In this document: one piece after another, positions 1 to 7,055 of the stretch
How the letters are laid out: the number at the start of each line of letters is the position of its first letter
Numbering within the stretch: the stretch's first letter is position 1
DNA from: an uncultured Gemmatimonadota bacterium
GTDB taxonomy: Bacteria; Gemmatimonadota; Gemmatimonadetes; Gemmatimonadales; Gemmatimonadaceae
Length of the DNA: 9,626 bases
Assembly (NCBI GenBank): GCA_946480295.1
Contig: CAMLIT010000143.1
Location: 1-9,626, forward strand
Direction: 5' to 3'
Translations under genes and position numbers: made by a program
The notes under the pieces: model-generated
Databases searched by the model: none
Seen by the model: the letters and a program-made list of their open reading frames with translations, nothing else
What the model was told of the DNA's origin: nothing

Positions 1-632
1 CCGCCGCAGAGCAGGATGAGCAGCGCCGACGTCTCGCCGAGCGAGCCGCCGGTGTTGCCGACGAGGAGGTCGAGCAGCGCCGTCCCCTTCGCCTCGAACT
101 TCATGAGGCCAAGCGGCGTCGCCGCGGTGATGGCGTCGGTGTGCGCGCTGATCAGCGGGAGCGCCAGGTTGTCGCCGCGGAGCGACCACCACGAGACGCG
201 CGCGCCGACCGCCGGCCACGTCGTGATCGCCACCGGGAAGGCCGCCTGCAGAAACGCGCGCCCGAAGAGGGCGGGGTTGAAGACATTGTATCCCAGCCCG
301 CCGAAGAGCGCCTTGCCGAAGCCGATGCCGAACGCGCCGCCGACGAACGCCATCCACATCGGCATCCCGGCGGGCAACGTGAGCCCGAGCAGGATCCCGG
401 TGATCACCGCCGAGCCGTCGCCGATCGCGCCGCGGTGCGCGAACAGCCGCTCGGCGGCGAGCGCTCCCGCGACCGCGGCGCCGACGACGAGGATCGCGCT
501 CGGCCCGAAGAAGTACGCCGCGATCGCCACGAGCGGCAGCAGGCTGCCGACCACGTTCCACATGATGGTCGGCGTGTCGTCGGCCGCGTAGATGTGCGGC
601 GAGGCCGTGACGACCAGTGGGGTGCTCGTCAT
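1..632 (-). CDS. rnfD: RnfD, ion-translocating Rnf complex membrane subunit (partial, C-terminus missing)
   Basis: Membrane subunit of the Rnf complex, which couples electron flow between ferredoxin and NAD to Na+ or H+ movement across the inner membrane. The gene starts at the ATG at 632-630, which overlaps the rnfC TGA as ATGA. The window ends after 210 residues; the family is usually about 310-350 aa. Seen in the translation: an N-terminal SPHIYAADDTPTIMW segment like other RnfD proteins, hydrophobic helices from about residue 24 on, a GYNVFNPALFGRAFLQ segment (about 114-129), and GGSLGETSALLIL (about 195-207), a strong family signature. The sequence DAITAATPLG (166-175) matches the D-x-x-[ST]-x-A-T flavinylation motif of NqrB/RnfD, so Thr172 is the likely covalent FMN site, attached by an ApbE-type transferase. 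No gene in the window encodes that enzyme. The family call is very secure. Confidence 0.95.
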   Translation of the reverse strand, partial: MTSTPLVVTASPHIYAADDTPTIMWNVVGSLLPLVAIAAYFFGPSAILVVGAAVAGALAAERLFAHRGAIGDGSAVITGILLGLTLPAGMPMWMAFVGGAFGIGFGKALFGGLGYNVFNPALFGRAFLQAAFPVAITTWPAVGARVSWWSLRGDNLALPLISAHTDAITAATPLGLMKFEAKGTALLDLLVGNTGGSLGETSALLILLCG

Positions 633-1954
633 GCCGCCCCCGTCTTCCTGCGCCGCAGCGCGAGCCTGGCCCCCTGGAACATCTGCGCGAGCGGGATGTT
701 CGACGGGCACACGTAGGAGCACGAGCCGCAGAGCATGCAGTCCGCCAGGTGCATCGCCTCCATCTCCCCGTACCGCTGCTTGCGCGCGTAGTCGCCGAGC
801 TGCGACGGGTTGAGGAACATCGGGCAGGCGTCGAGGCAGCGGCCGCAGTGGATGCACGGATACGACACCGTCTTCCGCACCTCGGCCTCGGTCAGCACCA
901 CCACGCCCGTCGTCCCCTTGAGGATCGGCGTGTCGAGGCTGCCGACGGAGATCCCCATCATCGGCCCGCCGTAGACGATCTCCGACGCGTCGTCGGCGAG
1001 CCCGCCGCAGGCGTCGATCAGGTCGCGGACCTTCGTCCCCACCGGCACGATGAGGTTGGCCGGCTTCCTCAGCCCGTGCCCGGTGATGGTCACGATCCGC
1101 TCGACGAGGGGGAGGCCGGTCTCGAACACCTCGCCGATCGCCGCGGCCGATCCGACGTTCTGGACGACGACGCCGAGGCTCACCGGGAGCTTTCCGGAGG
1201 ATACCTCGCTTCCGGTCACCGCCTTGATGAGCATCTTCTCCGCGCCCTGCGGATACTTCACCGTGAGCGGGAGGATGGTGACGTCGATGTCCGTCGGCTT
1301 CGTGCGCTCGAGCGCCGCGATCGCGTCGGGCTTGTTCCGCTCGACGCCGATGATCGCTCGTCTGGCGCCGAGCGAGTGGAGCATGATCCGCACGCCGAAG
1401 TGCACCCGCTCCGGGTACTCCACCATCGTCCGGTGGTCGCTCGTCAGGTACGGCTCGCACTCGGCGCCGTTGACGATGATCGTCTCGACCGCCGTGTCCT
1501 TCGGCGGGAGGAGCTTCACGTGCGTGGGGAAGGCCGCGCCGCCCAGGCCGACCACGCCCGCGTCCTGCACCGCCTGCACGACCTGCGGCGGCGTGAGCCC
1601 CGCCCACACCGGGACGAGCCGCGGGCGCGGGACCTGGGGCGAGTAGCGGTCGACCGCGATCCGGACCGCGTCGCTCATGCTGCCATCCGGATGCGGCCAG
1701 AGCCCGACGTCGACCACGCGCCCCGACGCCGACGCGTGCACCGGCGACGAGATGAACCCGTCGGCGGCGGCGAGCACGTCGCCGCGCAGCACGCGATCGC
1801 CCGCCCGGACGAGCAGCTTCGCCGGCTTCCCGGCGTGCTGCCTGAGCGGCAGCACGACCTCGTCCGGGAAGGGCAGCCGCCGGATGGGCAGACCGCTCGT
1901 CAGGTCTTTCGATTCGGGCGGGTGGACGCCGTGCCGAAAGCCGAAGGAGATCAT
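629..1954 (-). CDS. rnfC: RnfC, NADH/FMN and iron-sulfur subunit of the Rnf complex
   Basis: Peripheral subunit of Rnf that exchanges electrons with NAD(H) and passes them to the iron-sulfur chain of the complex. It is 441 aa, the compact length of RnfC proteins without the long repetitive C-terminal tail seen in Escherichia coli RsxC. The N-terminus (FGFRHGVHPPESK) is typical. GLGGAAFPTHVKL (136-148) is the NADH-binding glycine-rich segment, and NGAECEPYLTSD (162-173) is the FMN-site motif shared with NuoF-like proteins. Two complete four-cysteine motifs follow: C367, C370, C373, C377 and C406, C409, C412, C416, together holding two [4Fe-4S] clusters. The gene begins 7 bases after the PFOR stop. 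No good Shine-Dalgarno is visible before its ATG, so translation is probably coupled to the upstream gene. Its stop overlaps the rnfD start. Confidence 0.97.
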   Translation of the reverse strand: MISFGFRHGVHPPESKDLTSGLPIRRLPFPDEVVLPLRQHAGKPAKLLVRAGDRVLRGDVLAAADGFISSPVHASASGRVVDVGLWPHPDGSMSDAVRIAVDRYSPQVPRPRLVPVWAGLTPPQVVQAVQDAGVVGLGGAAFPTHVKLLPPKDTAVETIIVNGAECEPYLTSDHRTMVEYPERVHFGVRIMLHSLGARRAIIGVERNKPDAIAALERTKPTDIDVTILPLTVKYPQGAEKMLIKAVTGSEVSSGKLPVSLGVVVQNVGSAAAIGEVFETGLPLVERIVTITGHGLRKPANLIVPVGTKVRDLIDACGGLADDASEIVYGGPMMGISVGSLDTPILKGTTGVVVLTEAEVRKTVSYPCIHCGRCLDACPMFLNPSQLGDYARKQRYGEMEAMHLADCMLCGSCSYVCPSNIPLAQMFQGARLALRRRKTGAA

Positions 1955-1961
1955 TGACGAC

Positions 1962-4900
1962 TCAGTTGAAGGGTTGCGCGCGCTTCACCCACTTCTCGAG
2001 ATCCTTCTCCTTGGGGTTCAGCGGCGTCCCGGGGTGGATGGCCCCGACCGGGCAGCGTTCGGCAGCCGTGACGAGCTGCGCGAAGGTGCCGCCCTTCGGG
2101 TCCTTGACCGTGGCCTGCTTGGCCGCGTTGTAGCCGAACAGCTTCGCGTTCAGGTTCGTGCACTCGTTGCACGACGTGCAGCGCGCCGACTCGACGTAGG
2201 CCTCCATCGCCAGGCCGCCGTCGTCCGCCGCCGGTGGAGGCGCGGCGGCCGGTGCGGCCGGTGCGGGCACCGCTGCCGCCACCGCCGCCGCGGCGCCGTT
2301 CCCGCTCGCCTTCCCGTTCGCCGCCGCCGGCGCGGGCGTGCCGAGCGAGAGACCCCCCGTGCCGCCGTTTGGCGGCGGCGCCAGCCGCGGCGCCGACTGC
2401 GCCTTCTTCAGGATCTCGGCGATCGTCTGCTTGCCGTTCCCGCCACCCTCGCGCAGCAGCGCCTCCGCCATGCGGCGGGCGACGAGCGCCGGATACGTAG
2501 ACTGCAGGTCGGCGAGCCGCTGCTCGTAATCGGCCTTCAGCGCGTCGATGCGCGCCTGGTACTCGGCCTCGACCTCGGCCGCCACGCGGTCGCGGGCGGA
2601 CGCGCCGACCTCGAGCCCGGCGATCTGCCGGAGCTGCGACCAGAACTTCAGCCGCTCCTCGGCGAGCCGCACGATCTCCGGCGAGACGGCGAGCTTCTGG
2701 AGCCTGCCGTTCGCGTCCTTCATGTAGATGAACGGCGTCTTCCCTTCCCGCTCGTCAGGCGCGACATCGATGATCTCGTGGAAGGGCACGAGGTCATCGT
2801 CGGAGACGTCCGCCTTCACGGCGGAGAAGTGCTTCTTGAACCGTCCCTCCGTCGCCGCCCAGTCGGCGATCGTCAGCGGCAGCTCCATGCGCTGCGCCGC
2901 CCCCGACTCGTCGACATGGTCCAGCGTGTACGTCGGCCAGCGGTCGTCGAGCGCCGGATTGCCATCGAGCGACAGGCAGTCGGCGAGCGTGTTCCCCGCG
3001 TCCGGATCGTACGTGAGATACGGGAAGGCCCGGCTCTCCAGCGCGAGGCGCGCGGCATCCTTCGCCCAGTCGTCGGCGAGGCCGTGCTCCACCGGGCAGG
3101 GCGTGTAGATGTTGAAGAGCGCCGGCCGCCGCTTGTTGAGCCCCTTGAGCACGCCGGCCAGCAGGTGCGACGCCGACGCCTGCGACGACTGGTGCACGTA
3201 GACGCCGCGGTGCGCGAGCGCGATCAGCGCCAGCTCCTTGCGCGCTTCCGTCTTGCCGTGCTGCGCCTTGCCGTACGCCGCCATGTCCGACACCTGGCCG
3301 GTGAAGCCGCTCGTGCACGCCTGGCCGCCGGTGTTGGAGTAGACCTGCGTGTCGAGGACGATCACACGGATCGGCTTCCCCGACGCCATGAGCCGCGAGA
3401 GGTTCTGGAAGCCGATGTCGAGCATCGCGCCGTCGCCGCCCATCGACACGATCGGCGGGCAGAGCGCGAACTCGTCGTCGCTGAACTGCTTCCAGTCGAA
3501 GGTCGACAGCTCGTCCTCGGTCTTCTGCGGATCGTGGCTCCCGTCGAGCAGCGCCTCGGCGCGGCGCACGGCGGCGAAGCCGTCCGCCATCTTCCGCATG
3601 TGCCCCTCGAAGATCCCGATCGCCAGCGACGGCGAATCCTGGAAGAGGTGGTTGGCCCACGGGAAGGGATACGGGTTGTACGGATAGGTGCTCGCCCAGA
3701 CCGACGAGCAGCCGGTGCTGTTCGCCATCCCCATCGGCGCGCGGCCATGCCCGCTCGGGCCGGCCTCGTAGCGCCAGCGCAGGTCCTCCAGCGCGTGCTT
3801 CGCCTTCGCCAGGCGCTCGAGTCGCGCGCGCTTCTCCGCGGCGACCGGCACGGCGACGCTGTCGGTGGCCGCCGCGGCGAGGTCCAGGTCCGCGTCGGCA
3901 GCGAGGAGCTGCCGCGCCTCCGCATCGAGCTTCGCGATCAGCTCCGCGAGGTGGTCGAGGTGCATCTTCACCCGCGGCCGCATCAGCGCGTTGATCGCCG
4001 ACACCACGAGGTGGACGCTGGTCTTCTCGCCGCACCCCATGCACGCGCCGTCGCCGCCCACCATCGAGCGGTAGGTCTCCTTCTTCAGCAGCAGCGACGG
4101 GAGCACGCCCACGCCCTCGTCGATGTTCGAGACGTTGACGAAGCGGTCCGGCGTGTCCGGCAGCTTCTGCCAGAGCGCCCAGTTGCGCCGCATCATCTGG
4201 ACGAGGCTCGCGTCCTGCGGCACGGTCTCCAGCGCCCCGTCCGGGCAGACCGCGACGCAGAGATTGCACCCCTTGCACGCCTCGGGGTTGATCGTGATCG
4301 ACAGGAAGGCGCCGCTCCCCGCGGCTTTCGCCTCCGGCGCGTCGAAGTAGGGCGCGGTGCGCGTGACCGGAAATCCCTCGAGGACGCGCTGCACCGACGC
4401 GAACTGCGTCTCCAGCGCGCCGCGCCGCTCGTCGTCCCACCCGAGCTTCGGCACCACCGCGTCGTACGCCTGGGCGAGCACCGCCGTGATGCTGGCGAAC
4501 TTCTCCCCCTTCACGATCCGGCGCGTCTCCTTCGCGAGGTGTCTCGAGATCTGCTTCACGCGATCCACCGGCTCCCTCTCGCCGGCCACGCCGATCGCGA
4601 CCTCGATGAGCTGGTCGATCTCCGTCACCAACCCGGGGATCGCCGCGTCCGGACACTGCGTCCAGCACTGCGCGCAGCCGGTGCACTTCTCCGCGATGAA
4701 GTGCGGCACCTCGAGCCGGACGTCGGTCATGTCGCGCACCACGCCGGTGACGGCGGGCATCGCGCTCATCGCCGCGTACGGGTCGGCGATGCCGTCGCTC
4801 CCCGTCTTCGTCAGGTAGCAGACCTGCTCCCAGAAACGCCCCGGGTTGCCGAGGCCGTCCTGCGCTTCGGGGTTGTCGAGGAGCGCCGGGATGGATGGGA

Positions 4901-7055
4901 CGACCCCCGCATCGCTGCCGTCGGCGGGCAGCCCGGCGTGGTCCACCGCCTTCACTTCCTCGAAGCCGCGCCGGATCACCCGCACGTTGTCCTCGACGAC
5001 GCGGGCGCCGAAGCGCGCGAACTTCTTCTCGAGCTGCTTGCGGATGCCGGCGAAGAGCTTCTCCTCCGCCACGCCCTCGCGCTGCAGCAGCGGCGAGACG
5101 GCGAAGAACGCGCCCATGAACGCCGCGCCCTGCATGCGGAAGCGCAGCTCGACGTCGGAGGCTTCCGCCGCCGCGATGGCGAACGCGTCGAGGATGTGGA
5201 CGTGGATCTTCTTCGCCTGGATCTCGCGCCGCGCCCACGCCGGCAGCGCCTGCCAGAACGCCTCCGGCGCGAGCTCGGACTGGATGACGAACACGCCCCC
5301 CTCCGGCAGCCCGGCGAGCGGGTTCGAGTGGCGGAAGACGTTCGGGTCGGGCGAGAGCACCACGTCCACGTGGCGCAGCTCGCAGTTCAGCTTCAGCGCG
5401 TCGTGCGCGAAGCTCGCGTAGAACGTCGTCGGCTGCCCCTTCTTCTCCGAGCCGTACTTCGGGTTTGCCTTGATGCGCATCCCGAGCAGCTCGAAGACGG
5501 TGGACGCGAGGTTCTTCCCCATCGTGATCGCGCCCCACCCGCCGACGGAGTGGATGCGCAGCGAGAGCGACGTCTCGGGCAGCAGGTTCACGTCCCCCGC
5601 CGACGTCAGCGAGAGCCCGGGGAGCTTCGGGTACGCGTCGAGCAGCTTCTCCTGCCAGATCTGGAGCTTCGGCAGCTTCGTCCCCGGGCGGATGAAGTCC
5701 ACGCCGAGATAGAACTGGCGCCGGTGCGCGCCCGCCGGGAACATGTTCTCCACCGCGGCGATGATGTCGCCCGGCTGGAGGTCGCGGCTGCCGAGCCCGA
5801 AGCACCCCGAATAGAAGTCGGGGACCTGGCTCGCCTGGAGCGCCATCACGCCCGCGTACGGCAGGCCGCCGTTCGTCGCCGGCGCGCGGCCGTTCTCCAT
5901 CGCCTTCCCCATCGCCGCGCGGATCTCGCGCAGGAGCGGCAGGTCGACGGCGAGCGGCTGGTCCGTGCGCTCGAGCACCACCACGCCCTTCTTGCCGGCG
6001 AGGAAGCGCGTGACGAGGTCCGCCGGGAAGGGGCGGAACATCGTTAGGTTCAACACGCCCACCCGGAACCCCTTCGCCCGGAGGTGGTCGGCGACCGCCT
6101 CGGCGTTGCTCACCACCGAGCCCTGGCCGGCGACGACGTACTCCGCGTCCTCCAGCAGGTAGCCGGAGGCGCGCGCATAACGACGCCCGCTGAGCGCGGC
6201 GTATTCGGCGAAGGCGCGGTCCGCCAGCTCGGCGACGTGGTCGAAGTAGAAGGGGCGCTGCGCCGCGATCCCCTGCGCGTAGCTGTCCTGGTTCTGCACG
6301 ACGCCCAGCATCGCCGGGTAGTCGAGGTCGAACAGCTCCGGGATGCGGCGGCGCGCGTCGCCGAACACCAGCCGCTGCGCCGGCGTCGGCGACTCGATCA
6401 GCTCCGCCGGATCGCCGAGGAACGCCTTCACCAGCTCCCGCTCGGGGAGCCGGATCGTCTCGATGACGTGGCTCGTGAGGAAGCCGTCCTGCGCGCAGAT
6501 CCCCGGGTTCAGCGATAGCTCGGCGATGCGGTGCGCGATCAGGTTCAGGTCGGCGACCTCCTGCACGTCCTTCGCGAACAGCTGGAAGAAGCCGGTGTCG
6601 TCGACGGCGTGGTAGTCGTCGTGGCCGGCGTGCACGTTGAGCGAGTGCTTCGTGATCGCGCGCGCGGCGATGTTCAGCACGTACGTGAGCCGCTTGCCCA
6701 CCGCCGCGTACAGCGACTCGTGCATGTACACGATCCCTTGCCCGCTGGAGAAGTTCGCGGACCGGAGCCCCGTCATGCTCATCCCGGCGGTGACCGCGGC
6801 GGCGGCGTGCTCGCCCTCCGGCTCGAAGAAGAGCAGCCGGCGCCCGTTCACGTTCCGCTTCCCCTCGGCGACCGCCTGGGCCCAGCCCTCGCCCATCTGC
6901 GTCGACGGGGTGATCGGGTAGGCGCCCGCCGCCTCGCTCGCGGCGGTCTCCATCGCCACGACCGCGGCGCTGCCGTCGAGCGCCGTCTCGATGCCCGGGT
7001 AGGGCGGCGCCCCCGCCTGCGGCTCCGGCGCTGGCTTCCTGTTCCACATCTTCAT
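1962..7055 (-). CDS. nifJ: Giant single-chain pyruvate:ferredoxin oxidoreductase (NifJ/PFOR type) with a tethered C-terminal ferredoxin
   Basis: Predicted to convert pyruvate and CoA reversibly to acetyl-CoA and CO2 using TPP, passing electrons to ferredoxin. At 1,697 aa it is about 500 longer than ordinary NifJ (about 1,170-1,230). Visible order: pyrimidine-binding domain with YPITPST (46-52, Thr49), Glu82 and Arg132, matching PFOR pyruvate/TPP residues; domain II; gamma domain (SVGGWGAITMGKNLAS); two [4Fe-4S] motifs (C791/794/797/801 and C927/930/933/937); TPP domain with C1005-x2-C1008, NSTGCSS (1112-1118), GGDG (1206-1209, Asp1208) and VYSNTGGQ (Asn1241). Beyond about residue 1350 come an extra domain, a coiled coil, an Ala/Pro linker and a one-cluster ferredoxin. 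The ATG at 7055 is preferred because GGAGAG lies 9 bases upstream and it overlaps the rnfB stop as ATGA. The open frame running up to 7754 crosses rnfB and is not coding. Substrate other than pyruvate remains possible. Confidence 0.93.
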   Translation of the reverse strand: MKMWNRKPAPEPQAGAPPYPGIETALDGSAAVVAMETAASEAAGAYPITPSTQMGEGWAQAVAEGKRNVNGRRLLFFEPEGEHAAAAVTAGMSMTGLRSANFSSGQGIVYMHESLYAAVGKRLTYVLNIAARAITKHSLNVHAGHDDYHAVDDTGFFQLFAKDVQEVADLNLIAHRIAELSLNPGICAQDGFLTSHVIETIRLPERELVKAFLGDPAELIESPTPAQRLVFGDARRRIPELFDLDYPAMLGVVQNQDSYAQGIAAQRPFYFDHVAELADRAFAEYAALSGRRYARASGYLLEDAEYVVAGQGSVVSNAEAVADHLRAKGFRVGVLNLTMFRPFPADLVTRFLAGKKGVVVLERTDQPLAVDLPLLREIRAAMGKAMENGRAPATNGGLPYAGVMALQASQVPDFYSGCFGLGSRDLQPGDIIAAVENMFPAGAHRRQFYLGVDFIRPGTKLPKLQIWQEKLLDAYPKLPGLSLTSAGDVNLLPETSLSLRIHSVGGWGAITMGKNLASTVFELLGMRIKANPKYGSEKKGQPTTFYASFAHDALKLNCELRHVDVVLSPDPNVFRHSNPLAGLPEGGVFVIQSELAPEAFWQALPAWARREIQAKKIHVHILDAFAIAAAEASDVELRFRMQGAAFMGAFFAVSPLLQREGVAEEKLFAGIRKQLEKKFARFGARVVEDNVRVIRRGFEEVKAVDHAGLPADGSDAGVVPSIPALLDNPEAQDGLGNPGRFWEQVCYLTKTGSDGIADPYAAMSAMPAVTGVVRDMTDVRLEVPHFIAEKCTGCAQCWTQCPDAAIPGLVTEIDQLIEVAIGVAGEREPVDRVKQISRHLAKETRRIVKGEKFASITAVLAQAYDAVVPKLGWDDERRGALETQFASVQRVLEGFPVTRTAPYFDAPEAKAAGSGAFLSITINPEACKGCNLCVAVCPDGALETVPQDASLVQMMRRNWALWQKLPDTPDRFVNVSNIDEGVGVLPSLLLKKETYRSMVGGDGACMGCGEKTSVHLVVSAINALMRPRVKMHLDHLAELIAKLDAEARQLLAADADLDLAAAATDSVAVPVAAEKRARLERLAKAKHALEDLRWRYEAGPSGHGRAPMGMANSTGCSSVWASTYPYNPYPFPWANHLFQDSPSLAIGIFEGHMRKMADGFAAVRRAEALLDGSHDPQKTEDELSTFDWKQFSDDEFALCPPIVSMGGDGAMLDIGFQNLSRLMASGKPIRVIVLDTQVYSNTGGQACTSGFTGQVSDMAAYGKAQHGKTEARKELALIALAHRGVYVHQSSQASASHLLAGVLKGLNKRRPALFNIYTPCPVEHGLADDWAKDAARLALESRAFPYLTYDPDAGNTLADCLSLDGNPALDDRWPTYTLDHVDESGAAQRMELPLTIADWAATEGRFKKHFSAVKADVSDDDLVPFHEIIDVAPDEREGKTPFIYMKDANGRLQKLAVSPEIVRLAEERLKFWSQLRQIAGLEVGASARDRVAAEVEAEYQARIDALKADYEQRLADLQSTYPALVARRMAEALLREGGGNGKQTIAEILKKAQSAPRLAPPPNGGTGGLSLGTPAPAAANGKASGNGAAAAVAAAVPAPAAPAAAPPPAADDGGLAMEAYVESARCTSCNECTNLNAKLFGYNAAKQATVKDPKGGTFAQLVTAAERCPVGAIHPGTPLNPKEKDLEKWVKRAQPFN
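1965..2213 (-). other. C-terminal single-cluster ferredoxin domain of the PFOR
   Basis: Residues about 1615-1697 of the PFOR form a small ferredoxin module. Cysteines C1626, C1629 and C1632 (CTSCNEC) are followed after 35 residues by C1668-P1669 (RCPVGAIHPG). This is the ligand pattern of one [4Fe-4S] cluster in a ferredoxin that lacks the second cluster. The chain ends with a charged helix (PKEKDLEKWVKRAQPFN). It is not part of standard NifJ. I infer that it accepts electrons from the enzyme's internal clusters and hands them to a partner. Confidence 0.85.
2214..2393 (-). other. Ala/Pro/Gly-rich flexible linker inside the PFOR
   Basis: About 60 residues (1555-1614) made almost only of Ala, Pro and Gly, with a few Asn, Lys, Ser and Thr, including runs such as PAPAAPAAAPPPAADDGG. 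The composition resembles the swinging-arm linkers of lipoyl and biotin carrier proteins. It separates the helical region of the PFOR from the terminal ferredoxin and suggests a mobile carrier domain. The DNA here is correspondingly low in complexity and extremely GC-rich, but the reading frame stays open. Confidence 0.85.
2448..2597 (-). other. Predicted coiled coil in the PFOR C-terminal extension
   Basis: Residues about 1487-1536 are rich in Glu, Lys, Arg and Ala with hydrophobic residues at heptad-like spacing (for example VEAEYQARIDALKADYEQRL). It is the last ordered-looking segment before the flexible linker. It may serve as a spacer or oligomerisation element. This is read by eye, not from a coiled-coil program. 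Confidence 0.6.
2598..3005 (-). other. Extra domain following the PFOR TPP domain
   Basis: Residues about 1351-1486 lie beyond the end of the usual catalytic core (after FPYLTYDPDAG). The opening part could correspond to the normal PFOR tail. The later part (DLVPFHEIIDVAPDEREGKT, then FIYMKDANGRLQKLAVSPEI) mixes strands and helices and reads as a small folded module. I cannot name the domain with certainty. Confidence 0.5.
3723..4025 (-). other. Helical insertion in the PFOR TPP-binding domain
   Basis: Between CMGCGE (ends at Glu1010) and NSTGCSS (starts at Asn1112) there are 101 residues. In the Desulfovibrio africanus enzyme the same two motifs are separated by roughly 20, judged from memory of that sequence. 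The extra segment (about 1029-1100) is Ala/Leu/Glu/Arg-rich and probably helical. It includes DHLAELIAKLDAEARQLL and EKRARLERLAKAKHALEDLR. Confidence 0.7.
4278..4652 (-). other. Insertion between the two [4Fe-4S] motifs of the PFOR
   Basis: The last cysteine of the first motif (C801) and the first of the second (C927) are separated by 125 residues, against about 45 in typical PFOR. The extra part (about 806-910) is mostly helical by appearance (EIDQLIEVAIGV, VDRVKQISRHLAKETRRIV). It lies where it could cover or extend the ferredoxin-like domain. Both cysteine motifs themselves are intact. Confidence 0.7.

Noticed and set aside
617..1957. A 446-codon plus-strand open frame almost coextensive with rnfC.
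   Set aside because: It is the antisense shadow of rnfC, with His/Arg/Asp-rich composition and no motifs.
1955..1961. Possible promoter or terminator between the PFOR gene and rnfC.
   Set aside because: The gap is only 7 bases and no hairpin with a T-run or plausible promoter boxes is visible. All other junctions overlap or are about 10 bases.
2214..2393. GC-rich low-complexity DNA that could be taken for a tandem repeat.
   Set aside because: It is the Ala/Pro/Gly codon stretch of the PFOR linker. I see no regular repeat unit at the DNA level.
1677..6047. A 1,456-codon open frame on the plus strand opposite the PFOR and rnfC genes.
   Set aside because: It is antisense to genes with clear protein families, and its translation is Arg/Val/Leu/His-rich nonsense without motifs. 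Long antisense frames are expected in DNA this GC-rich.
2794..7047. A 1,417-codon open frame on the minus strand in another frame inside the PFOR gene.
   Set aside because: It is extremely Arg/Ala/Gly-rich with no recognisable domain, and it shadows the true frame that carries all TPP and iron-sulfur motifs.
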